From positions 1 through 64,000 of the forward strand of contig JBEBHH010000013.1 in NCBI GenBank assembly GCA_040080965.1: DNA of 64,000 nucleotides, in the 5' to 3' direction. Below the pieces are notes generated by a model. It searched no databases, was not told where the DNA came from, and saw only the letters and a list, made by a program, of their open reading frames with translations. Position numbers and translations under genes: made by a program. Of the stretch, positions 55,896-63,811 are shown one piece after another; position 1 is the stretch's first letter, and each line of letters opens with the position of its first letter. The DNA comes from SHZI01 sp040080965. GTDB taxonomy: Bacteria > Pseudomonadota > Gammaproteobacteria > Steroidobacterales > GCA-2729495.

Positions 55896-57731
55896 TCAAT
55901 CCCGCGCTGCGCCTGTGTGCCAGTCCGCGATCACCTTCCGCGCGTGTTCGTAGCCCACCTTCACGATCTCGTCGAAGGCCCGCACGTCCGTCAGGCTGAA
56001 GCGCGACACCGGCGGCCGGATCAGCAGGTCGGCCCGCTGGCCGGCGGCACGCACGTGCGCCATTGTGCCGATCTCCGTGGCCTTGAGCAGGAGGGACATG
56101 AACCCGGGCACGCGGTAGCGTCGGGTGAATGGCAGGAAACGCCCGGCCAGCACGGCCCAGGGCGACGGCACGGCATCGTAGTCGACGGCGTAATCGTTCC
56201 GCGACGTAAGGTCCACGGCGATGACCTGGCCCACGGGGCGCCGGCGCATGAGGTCCACGGGCAGGTTGTCGAGAATGGCGCCGTCAATCGCCAGCTGCCC
56301 GTTCACCACGGCCGGGGTGAAGACCCCCGGCAGCGCGGCGCTCGCCCGGACGGCCAGGCCGAGGGGGCCTCGCTCGTGGACCTGCAAGGCTCCCTGGCCC
56401 AGGTTGCTCGAGACGCAGAAGAAGGGCAGCGGCAGGTCCTCAATGTCGTCGGTGAGGAACTCCCGGATCAGCCGCTCCATGCGCCGGCCCCGCAGCAGCG
56501 AGACCAGCGGCAGGGTGACATCGCTGAAGGGCTTGCCCTCGACGAAGGCGCGGCGCGCCGTGGCGAGCTGGTAGTCCAGCGGCGCGCCTTGGGCGATGGA
56601 CGCGGCCATCACGGCGCCGATGCTCGCGCCGCCGACCCAGTCGACCGGCAGGCCCGCCTCCACCATCGCGCGATGGACGCCGAGGTGGGCAAAGCCCCGG
56701 GCCGCCCCGCCGCCAAGCACGAGGCCGATCGCGCGGCCCGCGACGACCCGGGTGAGGCGGTCAAAGTCGCCGGGCACGCCGGCCCGCACGTGCAGGTGAA
56801 AATCCACGTCCCGCGCCTTGAGCCAGGCCCCCGTCCCGGGCAGGGACGCCGGCGCCCCGTCGTGCAGGAGCACGAGCGCGCGCCGGGCTACGGGCCCGTC
56901 GGCGGCGCCCAGCAACGCGCGCTCCCAGGGCCTCTCCGCGTGGTCCCCCGCCGCGTCCGCGACCAGCAGGATGAGGTCGGCATGGCGCACGGCGAGGTCG
57001 GACCAGGCCGTCCCGGCCGCATCCGCCACGTAGAGGATGAAGCGGTGCCGGTCCTCCTGCGCGGCCAGCCAGTCGACGAGTTCGGGAGAGATCTCCTGCT
57101 GGGCGCCTGTGGCCAGTGCCGGTGCGCCCAGCTCCCCCATGCGCGCCGAAGTCAGCAGCAGCACCTCCCCCTCGGGGGCCAGCGCCGCGTGCAGGCGCGT
57201 CGCCAGGGCCGCGACCGGTGCCGTGCCGTCCAGGGGCAGCACCGCGATCGTCCGGATCTTGCGGGCCGCCGGCCCCGGCCCGGAGGTGCGATCCCGCAGA
57301 CGGGCCGCAATGCCCCCGGCGATGCTCCGGATCAGTTCGGGCCGCTGGCGGCCCAGCTTGTCGAAGGCCGCCGCGTCCATGCGCAACAGCAGGCTGTCGC
57401 GCACCGCCCGGATGCTGGCCGAACGCTGGCCGCCGGCCAGCATGCCGATCTCGCCCACGATTTCCCCGGGCCCGATCTCGGCAATCAGGCGCCGCCCGCC
57501 GTCGGCCGGATCCGGGGAGTCGATCCAGGCCTGCAGCAGCCCCCGGGCCAGCAGGTACATGGCGTCTCCCTCCTCGCCCTGGCGGAACAGCCAGGCCCCG
57601 CCGCGGCAGGTCACGGGCTCGAGCGCGTCAAGGATCATCGTTGCCGCCGCCTGGTCGGGGACGGCGAAATGGCGCCTGACAGCGTCTTCGAGGGACTGCT
57701 GCGCCGACGTCGGCAGGAGTGGCCTGGTCAC
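55896..57731 (-). CDS. cNMP-binding patatin-like phospholipase (NTE family)
   Basis: A 611-residue protein with an N-terminal cyclic-nucleotide-binding domain (about 30-130; GPGEIVGEIGMLAGGQRSAS), a middle Rossmann-like part and a C-terminal patatin domain. The patatin part has the oxyanion stretch GGGAARGFAHLG, the nucleophile in GGASIGAV and the catalytic Asp in DGAILDNL, so the Ser-Asp dyad is complete. It resembles the neuropathy-target-esterase/RssA group, which hydrolyse phospho- or lysophospholipids. The start is GTG at 57731. First gene of the exporter operon, suggesting that a cNMP-controlled lipase supplies or recycles the transported lipid. Confidence 0.87.
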   Translation of the reverse strand: MTRPLLPTSAQQSLEDAVRRHFAVPDQAAATMILDALEPVTCRGGAWLFRQGEEGDAMYLLARGLLQAWIDSPDPADGGRRLIAEIGPGEIVGEIGMLAGGQRSASIRAVRDSLLLRMDAAAFDKLGRQRPELIRSIAGGIAARLRDRTSGPGPAARKIRTIAVLPLDGTAPVAALATRLHAALAPEGEVLLLTSARMGELGAPALATGAQQEISPELVDWLAAQEDRHRFILYVADAAGTAWSDLAVRHADLILLVADAAGDHAERPWERALLGAADGPVARRALVLLHDGAPASLPGTGAWLKARDVDFHLHVRAGVPGDFDRLTRVVAGRAIGLVLGGGAARGFAHLGVHRAMVEAGLPVDWVGGASIGAVMAASIAQGAPLDYQLATARRAFVEGKPFSDVTLPLVSLLRGRRMERLIREFLTDDIEDLPLPFFCVSSNLGQGALQVHERGPLGLAVRASAALPGVFTPAVVNGQLAIDGAILDNLPVDLMRRRPVGQVIAVDLTSRNDYAVDYDAVPSPWAVLAGRFLPFTRRYRVPGFMSLLLKATEIGTMAHVRAAGQRADLLIRPPVSRFSLTDVRAFDEIVKVGYEHARKVIADWHTGAARD

Positions 57732-57781
57732 CGCTGGGGATTCTTCTTATTAAAAGGGTTATTCGGGCTGGTCCGTACCTT

Positions 57782-57800
57782 AAGCCGGCGGACCCGGCTT
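57782..57800. promoter_or_regulatory. Inverted repeat between divergent cNMP-linked genes
   Basis: AAGCCGG (57782-57788) and CCGGCTT (57794-57800) flank 5 bases in the 131-base space between the divergent patatin and cNMP-binding genes. It is in the right place for an operator, or it may be a hairpin in the leader; no protein is known to bind it. Confidence 0.3.
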
Positions 57801-57862
57801 GTCACGAATCCGCAATACGCCGTCGCTAAGTTGCAATACTCCCGGGCCGGACGACCCTGCAC

Positions 57863-58210
57863 ATGCCGACTTTCGAAATCTTCAGCCGCGAGCCCGATCT
57901 CCGGACCTTCAAGGCGGGTGACACCATCTTCAGCGCCGGCGATCGCGGCGACTGCATGTTCGTGGTCATCGAGGGCGACGTGGACATCCGGTTGAACGGC
58001 GCAGTCGTCGACCGCCTGAAGTCGGGCAGCATCTTCGGGGAGATGGCGCTGATCGACGCGGAACCCCGCAGCGGCACGGCGATCGCCGCGACGGACTGCA
58101 AGCTGGCGGCCATCGGCGAAAAGCGCTTCCTCCGGCTGATCGAGCAGACGCCCCGGTTTGCCCTGCAGATCATGCGGGTCGTGACCGAACGCCTCCGTCG
58201 CCTCCGCTGA
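57863..58210 (+). CDS. Stand-alone cyclic-nucleotide-binding protein
   Basis: A 115-residue protein consisting only of a cNMP-binding domain: strands FKAGDTIFSAGDRGDCMFVV and the phosphate-binding cassette SGSIFGEMALIDAEPRSGTA with the Arg that contacts the cyclic phosphate. It has no DNA-binding or output domain and could work as a sensor that binds another protein. The opposite-strand neighbour is a cNMP-binding phospholipase. ATG at 57863. It ends 5 bases before the convergent LEA-type lipoprotein gene. Confidence 0.83.
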   Translation: MPTFEIFSREPDLRTFKAGDTIFSAGDRGDCMFVVIEGDVDIRLNGAVVDRLKSGSIFGEMALIDAEPRSGTAIAATDCKLAAIGEKRFLRLIEQTPRFALQIMRVVTERLRRLR

Positions 58211-58215
58211 TGGTG

Positions 58216-58704
58216 CTAGCGGCCCCCGGGGGCGCCGGCTGGCGCGGGCAGCTCGAACTCACCCTGTGACTGGAACCGAACGGCGCTGAACCCGGCGCCA
58301 TCCAGCTTGCCGCTCATGTCGTAGCGGATCTTGTCGACCGGCTCACCGTCCATCATTCCCATCACCTGGCGCGCCATGCGCAGGGCCGAGACGGTCACCG
58401 GCACGCTGATGACGGCCTCGCCGAAGCGCGGCACCGTGCCACTTTCGTCGCTCACGCCGGTGGCGAAAGTCCGGCCCTGCACCTCGAGGTTGACGTAGAC
58501 CCCGTCGTACTGGATCGCGGTCTCGTTGGGATTCAGCACGCGCAGCTTCAGCAGCATGCGGAGCTCCAGGCCCTCGCCCGGCAGCGCCTCGACGCCACCG
58601 ACGGTGACCTGCAGGGGGTCGCGCCCGGGAAGGCTCGAACAAGCCGTCAGCGCGAAAGTGGCGGCGAGGGCGGCGGCCGCGATCCGGAACAGGCGGACAT
58701 TCAT
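58216..58704 (-). CDS. LEA14-like (WHy-domain) lipoprotein
   Basis: A 162-residue lipoprotein. The lipobox LTAC (Cys22) follows a signal with AAAALAATFALTAC. The body matches the LEA type-2/WHy fold (LKLRVLNPNETAIQYDGVYV, then VISVPVTVSALRMARQVM), linked to desiccation tolerance in plants but unproved in bacteria. The ATG at 58704 is 21 bases from the ATG of the divergent DUF2905 gene, so promoters must overlap. A longer frame to 59250 is a chance fusion with gene debris. Confidence 0.8.
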   Translation of the reverse strand: MNVRLFRIAAAALAATFALTACSSLPGRDPLQVTVGGVEALPGEGLELRMLLKLRVLNPNETAIQYDGVYVNLEVQGRTFATGVSDESGTVPRFGEAVISVPVTVSALRMARQVMGMMDGEPVDKIRYDMSGKLDGAGFSAVRFQSQGEFELPAPAGAPGGR

Positions 58705-58725
58705 GGCCCGGAGCATAATCAATTC

Positions 58726-58926
58726 ATGCAGCGGCTGCTCATCGGACTTGGAGTCACGCTCATCCTGGCGGGCCTGCTCTGGCCTTGGCTCACCAAGCTG
58801 CCCTTCGGCCGGCTGCCGGGGGACATAGTCGTGGACAGGCCGGATTTCAGATTCTTCGCGCCGTTCACGAGCATGCTCGTGGTCAGCATCGTGCTCTCGC
58901 TGATCGTCTGGCTGCTCAGGCGGTAG
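58726..58926 (+). CDS. DUF2905 small membrane protein
   Basis: A 66-residue protein with two membrane helices: residues 3-22 (LLIGLGVTLILAGLLWPWL) and 47-63 (SMLVVSIVLSLIVWLL), joined by LPFGRLPGDIVVDRPDFRFF, the family's conserved cytosolic loop. Function is unknown though widely conserved. The ATG at 58726 faces the LEA-type gene. Its last 11 bases overlap a PEP-CTERM-like remnant on the other strand. Confidence 0.87.
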   Translation: MQRLLIGLGVTLILAGLLWPWLTKLPFGRLPGDIVVDRPDFRFFAPFTSMLVVSIVLSLIVWLLRR

Positions 58927-58996
58927 GTGCGCGACGAAGGCACGCAACCGCGGCGAGTGCCGACAGGAGCAGCGGCAAGGCGGCTGGGACCGGCAC
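58916..58996 (-). pseudogene. Remnant of a PEP-CTERM sorting tail
   Basis: On the minus strand the 26 codons before the TGA (58918-58916) read VPVPAALPLLLSALAAVACL and then RRAPTA: a VPxP motif, a hydrophobic helix and an Arg-rich end, exactly an exosortase sorting signal. Immediately upstream is the palindrome at 59011 and then an unrelated amidohydrolase fragment, so the rest of the protein is missing. This looks like the cut end of a deleted gene. Confidence 0.6.
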
Positions 58997-59010
58997 CACT
59001 GAGTCGCGGC

Positions 59011-59035
59011 GGGGACAGACTTGAAGTCTGTCCCC
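59011..59035. repeat. 25-bp palindrome (GGGGACAGACTT type)
   Basis: Arms GGGGACAGACTT and AAGTCTGTCCCC are perfect around one base (G at 59023). The same element, with C at the centre, is at 62104-62128; both are preceded by CGGC. It sits between two pieces of gene debris. Confidence 0.9.
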
Positions 59036-59244
59036 CATCGCTCCCCATCGCTACGGACACGCGCTCGATGATCTCTCCGCGCACCAGCACGTTGCTGGGT
59101 GCCGACAGGCTGGGGCTCTTGCCGTCGAAGATCCGCAGGTCTTGCAGCAAGATCGCGGGGGCGGCCTGGGCAGCGCCGCACAGCGCCGCACAGCGCCACC
59201 AGCGCACCAGCCAGACAGGCGGTGCGCCGAACTGAAGTCTTCAT
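59036..59244 (-). pseudogene. 5' fragment of an exported amidohydrolase, frameshifted
   Basis: From ATG 59244 the minus strand encodes a signal peptide (MKTSVRRTACLAGALVALCG) and then shifts frame. A 10-bp unit (cagcgccgca) is doubled at 59171-59190. Removing one copy restores one frame: the signal continues into AAQAAPAILLQDLRIFDG and then SAPSNVLVRGEIIERVSVA, the standard start of an amidohydrolase (metal-dependent hydrolase). The sequence then ends at the palindrome 59011-59035 after about 70 residues, where about 400 would be expected. The gene is thus broken twice: by duplication and by truncation. Confidence 0.75.
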
Positions 59245-59301
59245 GGGCATTTCCGGTTGCGAAGCGGCGTTCCTAGACTAGGCTAGTCACAGCCCCAACC
59301 G

Positions 59302-59316
59302 GTAGCGGCTCCTACG
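59302..59316. repeat. Partial REP-like element at a gene stop
   Basis: On the minus strand CGTAGGAGCCGCTAC contains the GTAGGAGC start of the REP-like element. Its TAG (59314-59312) is the stop of the large Gly-rich protein gene. Confidence 0.7.
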
Positions 59317-61696
59317 GTCGTCGACGCCGGAATCGTCCTGTGCCTCCGAGCAGCGCCAGCCCGCTGGACATCAGCCACAGGGCTCCGGGTAACGGCACTG
59401 TAGTGCCGGAGCCAATCGTCGAATTCCCCGCGAGCAGGCCCAGCTGAAACGAATCACCGATGGTGTCGGTGGTCAAATCGAGTTGGAACAGGACGTCCAG
59501 CAGCGAGGCGCCCGCAAACCCGGCGGTATCGCCGAGATTCAGCGTGGTGGTCGAGAAGTAGGTCAGTGCCAGCGCCAGCGAGGTGAAGGTCTGGTCCACC
59601 TCCGCCGTGCCGCCGCCCACGTTCACCCGGAAACGCAGGCTGTCGAAGCCGTTGCCGGTAGACGTGGCCTGCGCCAGGCCGATGAGCAGGTCCTGGGATT
59701 CGGGCAGGAGCGAGCGGTCGAGACTGAAGGTGACCGACGCGGCGAAGGTCCGGGAGGCACCGGAGCCGTTGCCCGGGTAGGAGGCGCCGAGATTGACGAT
59801 GGCGAGCAGGTCACTGCTGCCGTCGAGGGCGAAATCGGCAGCCGCCGACGAACCCTGCAGGAAGGCGGCCGCATCGCCCGCACTGGGCAGGGCGGCGATC
59901 CGGCTGCCGGCCTGCAGGCCAGCACCGAGGTCTGCGACACTGGTGGCGATGCCCGCCCGGGCCTCACCAACGACGGTGCTGCCGACAGGTGCTGAGGCGG
60001 TCGCGATGACCGAGTTGACGAGGCCGCCATTGAGACTCGCTCGGGCGTCGGCTAGGGCCGTGCCCGAGCCGCCGGTGGCCTGGGCCCGGGCGGTGGCCTC
60101 GGCGCCCACGGTGCCCGCGCCACCCTTGCCGCTGGTCGCCCTGGCGGTCGCATTGACGATACCGTCACCGGACCCGGTGGCGGTTGCGCTCGCGCGGCCA
60201 CCGGCCTGGGCGGTGTTGCCCGTGTTGGCGACCGAGTCGCCGCCATTCGCCTGGGCGATGACATTGACGGCAAGGGCGCCGGCGTTGCTGCCGGTGGCGG
60301 CAGCGTCGGCGTCGCCGCCGGCGCCGATGAGGCCACCGGTGTCTACGGCGAAGCCGCCGCCGCCGTCCCCGGCCGTCGCAATGCTGCTCACGGTGACCTG
60401 CGCATTGCCGGTGGAAACACCGCTGGCGGTGCTCGACGCCGCGCCACCCTTGCCGCCGTTCAGGCTGCCCGTACCGCGCCCACCGGCGCCGCCATTCGCC
60501 TGCGCAGTTGCACTCAGGATGCCGGCACCGTCCTTGGTACCTTCCGCGGAGGCGATCGCCCTGCCGCCTTCGCCGCCAAACGTGCCGGCGACTCGTGCCC
60601 ATTCACCCGCGCCGCCGTTGCTGGTCGCAGTGACGTTGAGACCGCCGGTCGCGTTGCTGCCGGTACTGCGGGCCTCGGCGCGGCCCGCTTTCGCCATGTC
60701 GGCTGGCGACGCGAGTGGTATTGCCTGCGTGCGGTCGCCGGCGCCGCCGCCGGTGGCCAGCGTCGTCACGTTGAGCTGGGCAAAGCTGCCGGACTTGGTG
60801 AGGGCACTGAAGGCATCGCCGCCGTCCCCGCTCTGCGGGCCCTCCACACTGCCGCTGGCCTGGCCACCGATGGCTCTCTGGTTTAGAGACAGGCTGCCGG
60901 TGGTGTCGCCGTCGACGGCGTTGGTCAACGAGACACTGCCGCCACTGCCGCCATTGGCGGCGCCCGGAATGAGCTCTTCGCCGGTGTTGCAGCCGACCCC
61001 AGAGCTCACGACGCTGCCGCCCGTGGCCGTGCCGATCACGTTCACCGCGCCGCTGGTGGACGAGCCGAAGACGGTGCCGAGCGTCGCGCCACCGCCGTTG
61101 CCGTCGGTGGAGATTCCGCAGCCGGAGCCCGCGCCGCCGCCATCACCGCCGACCGCCGAGGCAGTGGCCGAGGCCGCACCCGTCCCGGTGTTGATCGCGA
61201 TGGCGGAGGCGGTGCCCCGGTTGCCGTTACCGCCGGATCCGCTGTCGCCTTGACCACCATCGGGCGTGACGCTGCCGCCATTGCCACCCTGGCCGCCGGC
61301 GCCACCGCGGGCATTGCTCGTGGCCGTCGCCGTGCCGGTCGCGACGGTTGTGCTGGCCGTCGCCGTGGCCAGGCCACCAAGACCGCCGTTCCCACCCGGA
61401 TCCCCGTCGTCCGTGCCCCCGAGGCCGGCCATTCCGCCGCCGCCCTTGCCGCCAGAGCCGCCGATGGCGCTCGCACTGTTGCTGGCGTCGGTGTTGACCG
61501 TGGTGGCGTTGGCCTCGATGTCGCCGCCCGTTCCGCCAGCTTCGCCCGCCCCGCCGTTGGCGATTGATCCATTAGCGCCAGGGGTGCCGGCAATTCCAAC
61601 CTGGTTGTCGGTATCGGCCAGGGCAGGGGCGGCCAGGGCCAGGGCGGAGGAAGCCAGCAATGAGGTCGCGAGCCGGGTCCAGGTGGCGGGAGTCAT
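59312..61696 (-). CDS. Large Gly/Ala/Ser/Thr-rich VPLP-CTERM exported protein
   Basis: A 794-residue secreted protein. A signal (LATSLLASSALALAAPALAD) is followed by some 520 residues of low-complexity repeats rich in GGxGG, GGAGG, NGGxGG and AT/ASA strings, then a domain of about 200 residues with alternating strands (LLAIVNLGASYPGNGSGASR). It ends with TVPLPGALWLMSSGLALLGG and an Arg-rich tail, an exosortase-type sorting signal. The look is like PE_PGRS or adhesin-type surface proteins but shares no proved ancestry. The ATG at 61696 lacks a strong ribosome site. The stop is in a REP-like element. Confidence 0.75.
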   Translation of the reverse strand: MTPATWTRLATSLLASSALALAAPALADTDNQVGIAGTPGANGSIANGGAGEAGGTGGDIEANATTVNTDASNSASAIGGSGGKGGGGMAGLGGTDDGDPGGNGGLGGLATATASTTVATGTATATSNARGGAGGQGGNGGSVTPDGGQGDSGSGGNGNRGTASAIAINTGTGAASATASAVGGDGGGAGSGCGISTDGNGGGATLGTVFGSSTSGAVNVIGTATGGSVVSSGVGCNTGEELIPGAANGGSGGSVSLTNAVDGDTTGSLSLNQRAIGGQASGSVEGPQSGDGGDAFSALTKSGSFAQLNVTTLATGGGAGDRTQAIPLASPADMAKAGRAEARSTGSNATGGLNVTATSNGGAGEWARVAGTFGGEGGRAIASAEGTKDGAGILSATAQANGGAGGRGTGSLNGGKGGAASSTASGVSTGNAQVTVSSIATAGDGGGGFAVDTGGLIGAGGDADAAATGSNAGALAVNVIAQANGGDSVANTGNTAQAGGRASATATGSGDGIVNATARATSGKGGAGTVGAEATARAQATGGSGTALADARASLNGGLVNSVIATASAPVGSTVVGEARAGIATSVADLGAGLQAGSRIAALPSAGDAAAFLQGSSAAADFALDGSSDLLAIVNLGASYPGNGSGASRTFAASVTFSLDRSLLPESQDLLIGLAQATSTGNGFDSLRFRVNVGGGTAEVDQTFTSLALALTYFSTTTLNLGDTAGFAGASLLDVLFQLDLTTDTIGDSFQLGLLAGNSTIGSGTTVPLPGALWLMSSGLALLGGTGRFRRRRP

Positions 61697-61747
61697 GGTG
61701 CGATACCTCGCTCGATGATCTCTGTGCTGACGGTGTATCTGGTCTCG

Positions 61748-61849
61748 TTAAGTGCCGCCGCCCAGGCTGGCGACGGTGAAGCTGATCGTCGCGGCGTACG
61801 CTGACGAGGAGAGCAGGCCCAGCGTGAGTATTCCGCACACTTGCTTCAA
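61748..61849 (-). pseudogene. Truncated N-terminus of an exported protein
   Basis: From TTG at 61849 the minus strand encodes 33 residues: a signal peptide (KQVCGILTLGLLSSSAYA) and ATISFTVASLGGGT, then TAA. The beginning ATISFTVASLGGG resembles the first strand of PEP-CTERM exported proteins, which often continue with WQY. It stops far too early to be a working protein. It may be a remnant or a short expressed peptide; no strong ribosome site is seen. Confidence 0.4.
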
Positions 61850-62055
61850 GGGACCCCGAACGGCGAATTTTCTTGTTTCTTCTGTGTGCTCGCAGAGGCA
61901 CTCTTCAACCGGCCGTGCGGCGAGGAACCTGGTCAAGTCACGGGAGCTATACGCCCTAACCGTGGGGCTGTCCATCACCCAGACGGGTGATTTCGGTGCG
62001 TTATGTGCACCGGGGTATGGGGCGGGCAACGTGGCATGCACCAGATCTCGGCGCC
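61850..62055. other. Intergenic stretch, no gene recognised
   Basis: About 205 bases without a supported gene on either strand. Two structures are visible: a 7-bp hairpin ATCACCC/GGGTGAT (61974-61991) and the short palindromic run GTGCGTTATGTGCAC (61997-62011). On the minus strand GTATAGC near 61950 could serve as a -10 box for the truncated gene at 61748. Base composition is less GC-rich than the genes around it. Confidence 0.5.
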
Positions 62056-62056
62056 C

Positions 62057-62085
62057 AAAAGAAAAGCCCCGCCGAAGCGGGGCTT
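62057..62085 (-). terminator. Intrinsic terminator of groESL with a UUCG tetraloop
   Basis: On the minus strand a 9-bp stem AAGCCCCGC/GCGGGGCTT encloses a UUCG loop and is followed by TTTTCTTTT, the form of a strong Rho-independent terminator. It lies about 50 bases after the groEL stop, beyond the 25-bp palindrome. Confidence 0.93.
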
Positions 62086-62103
62086 TCCAGGGTCGTCAGC
62101 GGC

Positions 62104-62128
62104 GGGGACAGACTTCAAGTCTGTCCCC
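62104..62128. repeat. 25-bp palindrome (GGGGACAGACTT type) behind groEL
   Basis: Perfect arms GGGGACAGACTT and AAGTCTGTCCCC around one base, 6 bases after the groEL stop and 19 before its terminator. The same element is at 59011-59035. On RNA it makes a second hairpin in the groEL 3' end. Confidence 0.9.
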
Positions 62129-62134
62129 AGGCTT

Positions 62135-63769
<1,635 letters not shown>

Positions 63770-63811
63770 TGGTTGTCTTCCTTAAATTCAGTTGCTTCGG
63801 GGGTGGATCGA

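Noticed and set aside
54710..57995. Long plus-strand frames opposite the exporter and patatin genes
   Set aside because: They are antisense to well-motivated proteins, and composition is of shadow type.
58705..59250. N-terminal extension of the LEA-type lipoprotein gene
   Set aside because: It fuses amidohydrolase and palindrome debris with the real gene; the lipobox start at 58704 is far better.
59793..61253. 486-codon open frame opposite the Gly-rich protein
   Set aside because: Pro/Ala/Leu-rich shadow of a GGC/GCC-rich repeat; no ribosome site and no motif.
59312..61696. Gly-rich protein as a mycobacterial PE_PGRS member
   Set aside because: No PE domain, and it has a Gram-negative signal peptide and an exosortase-type tail; likeness is only compositional.
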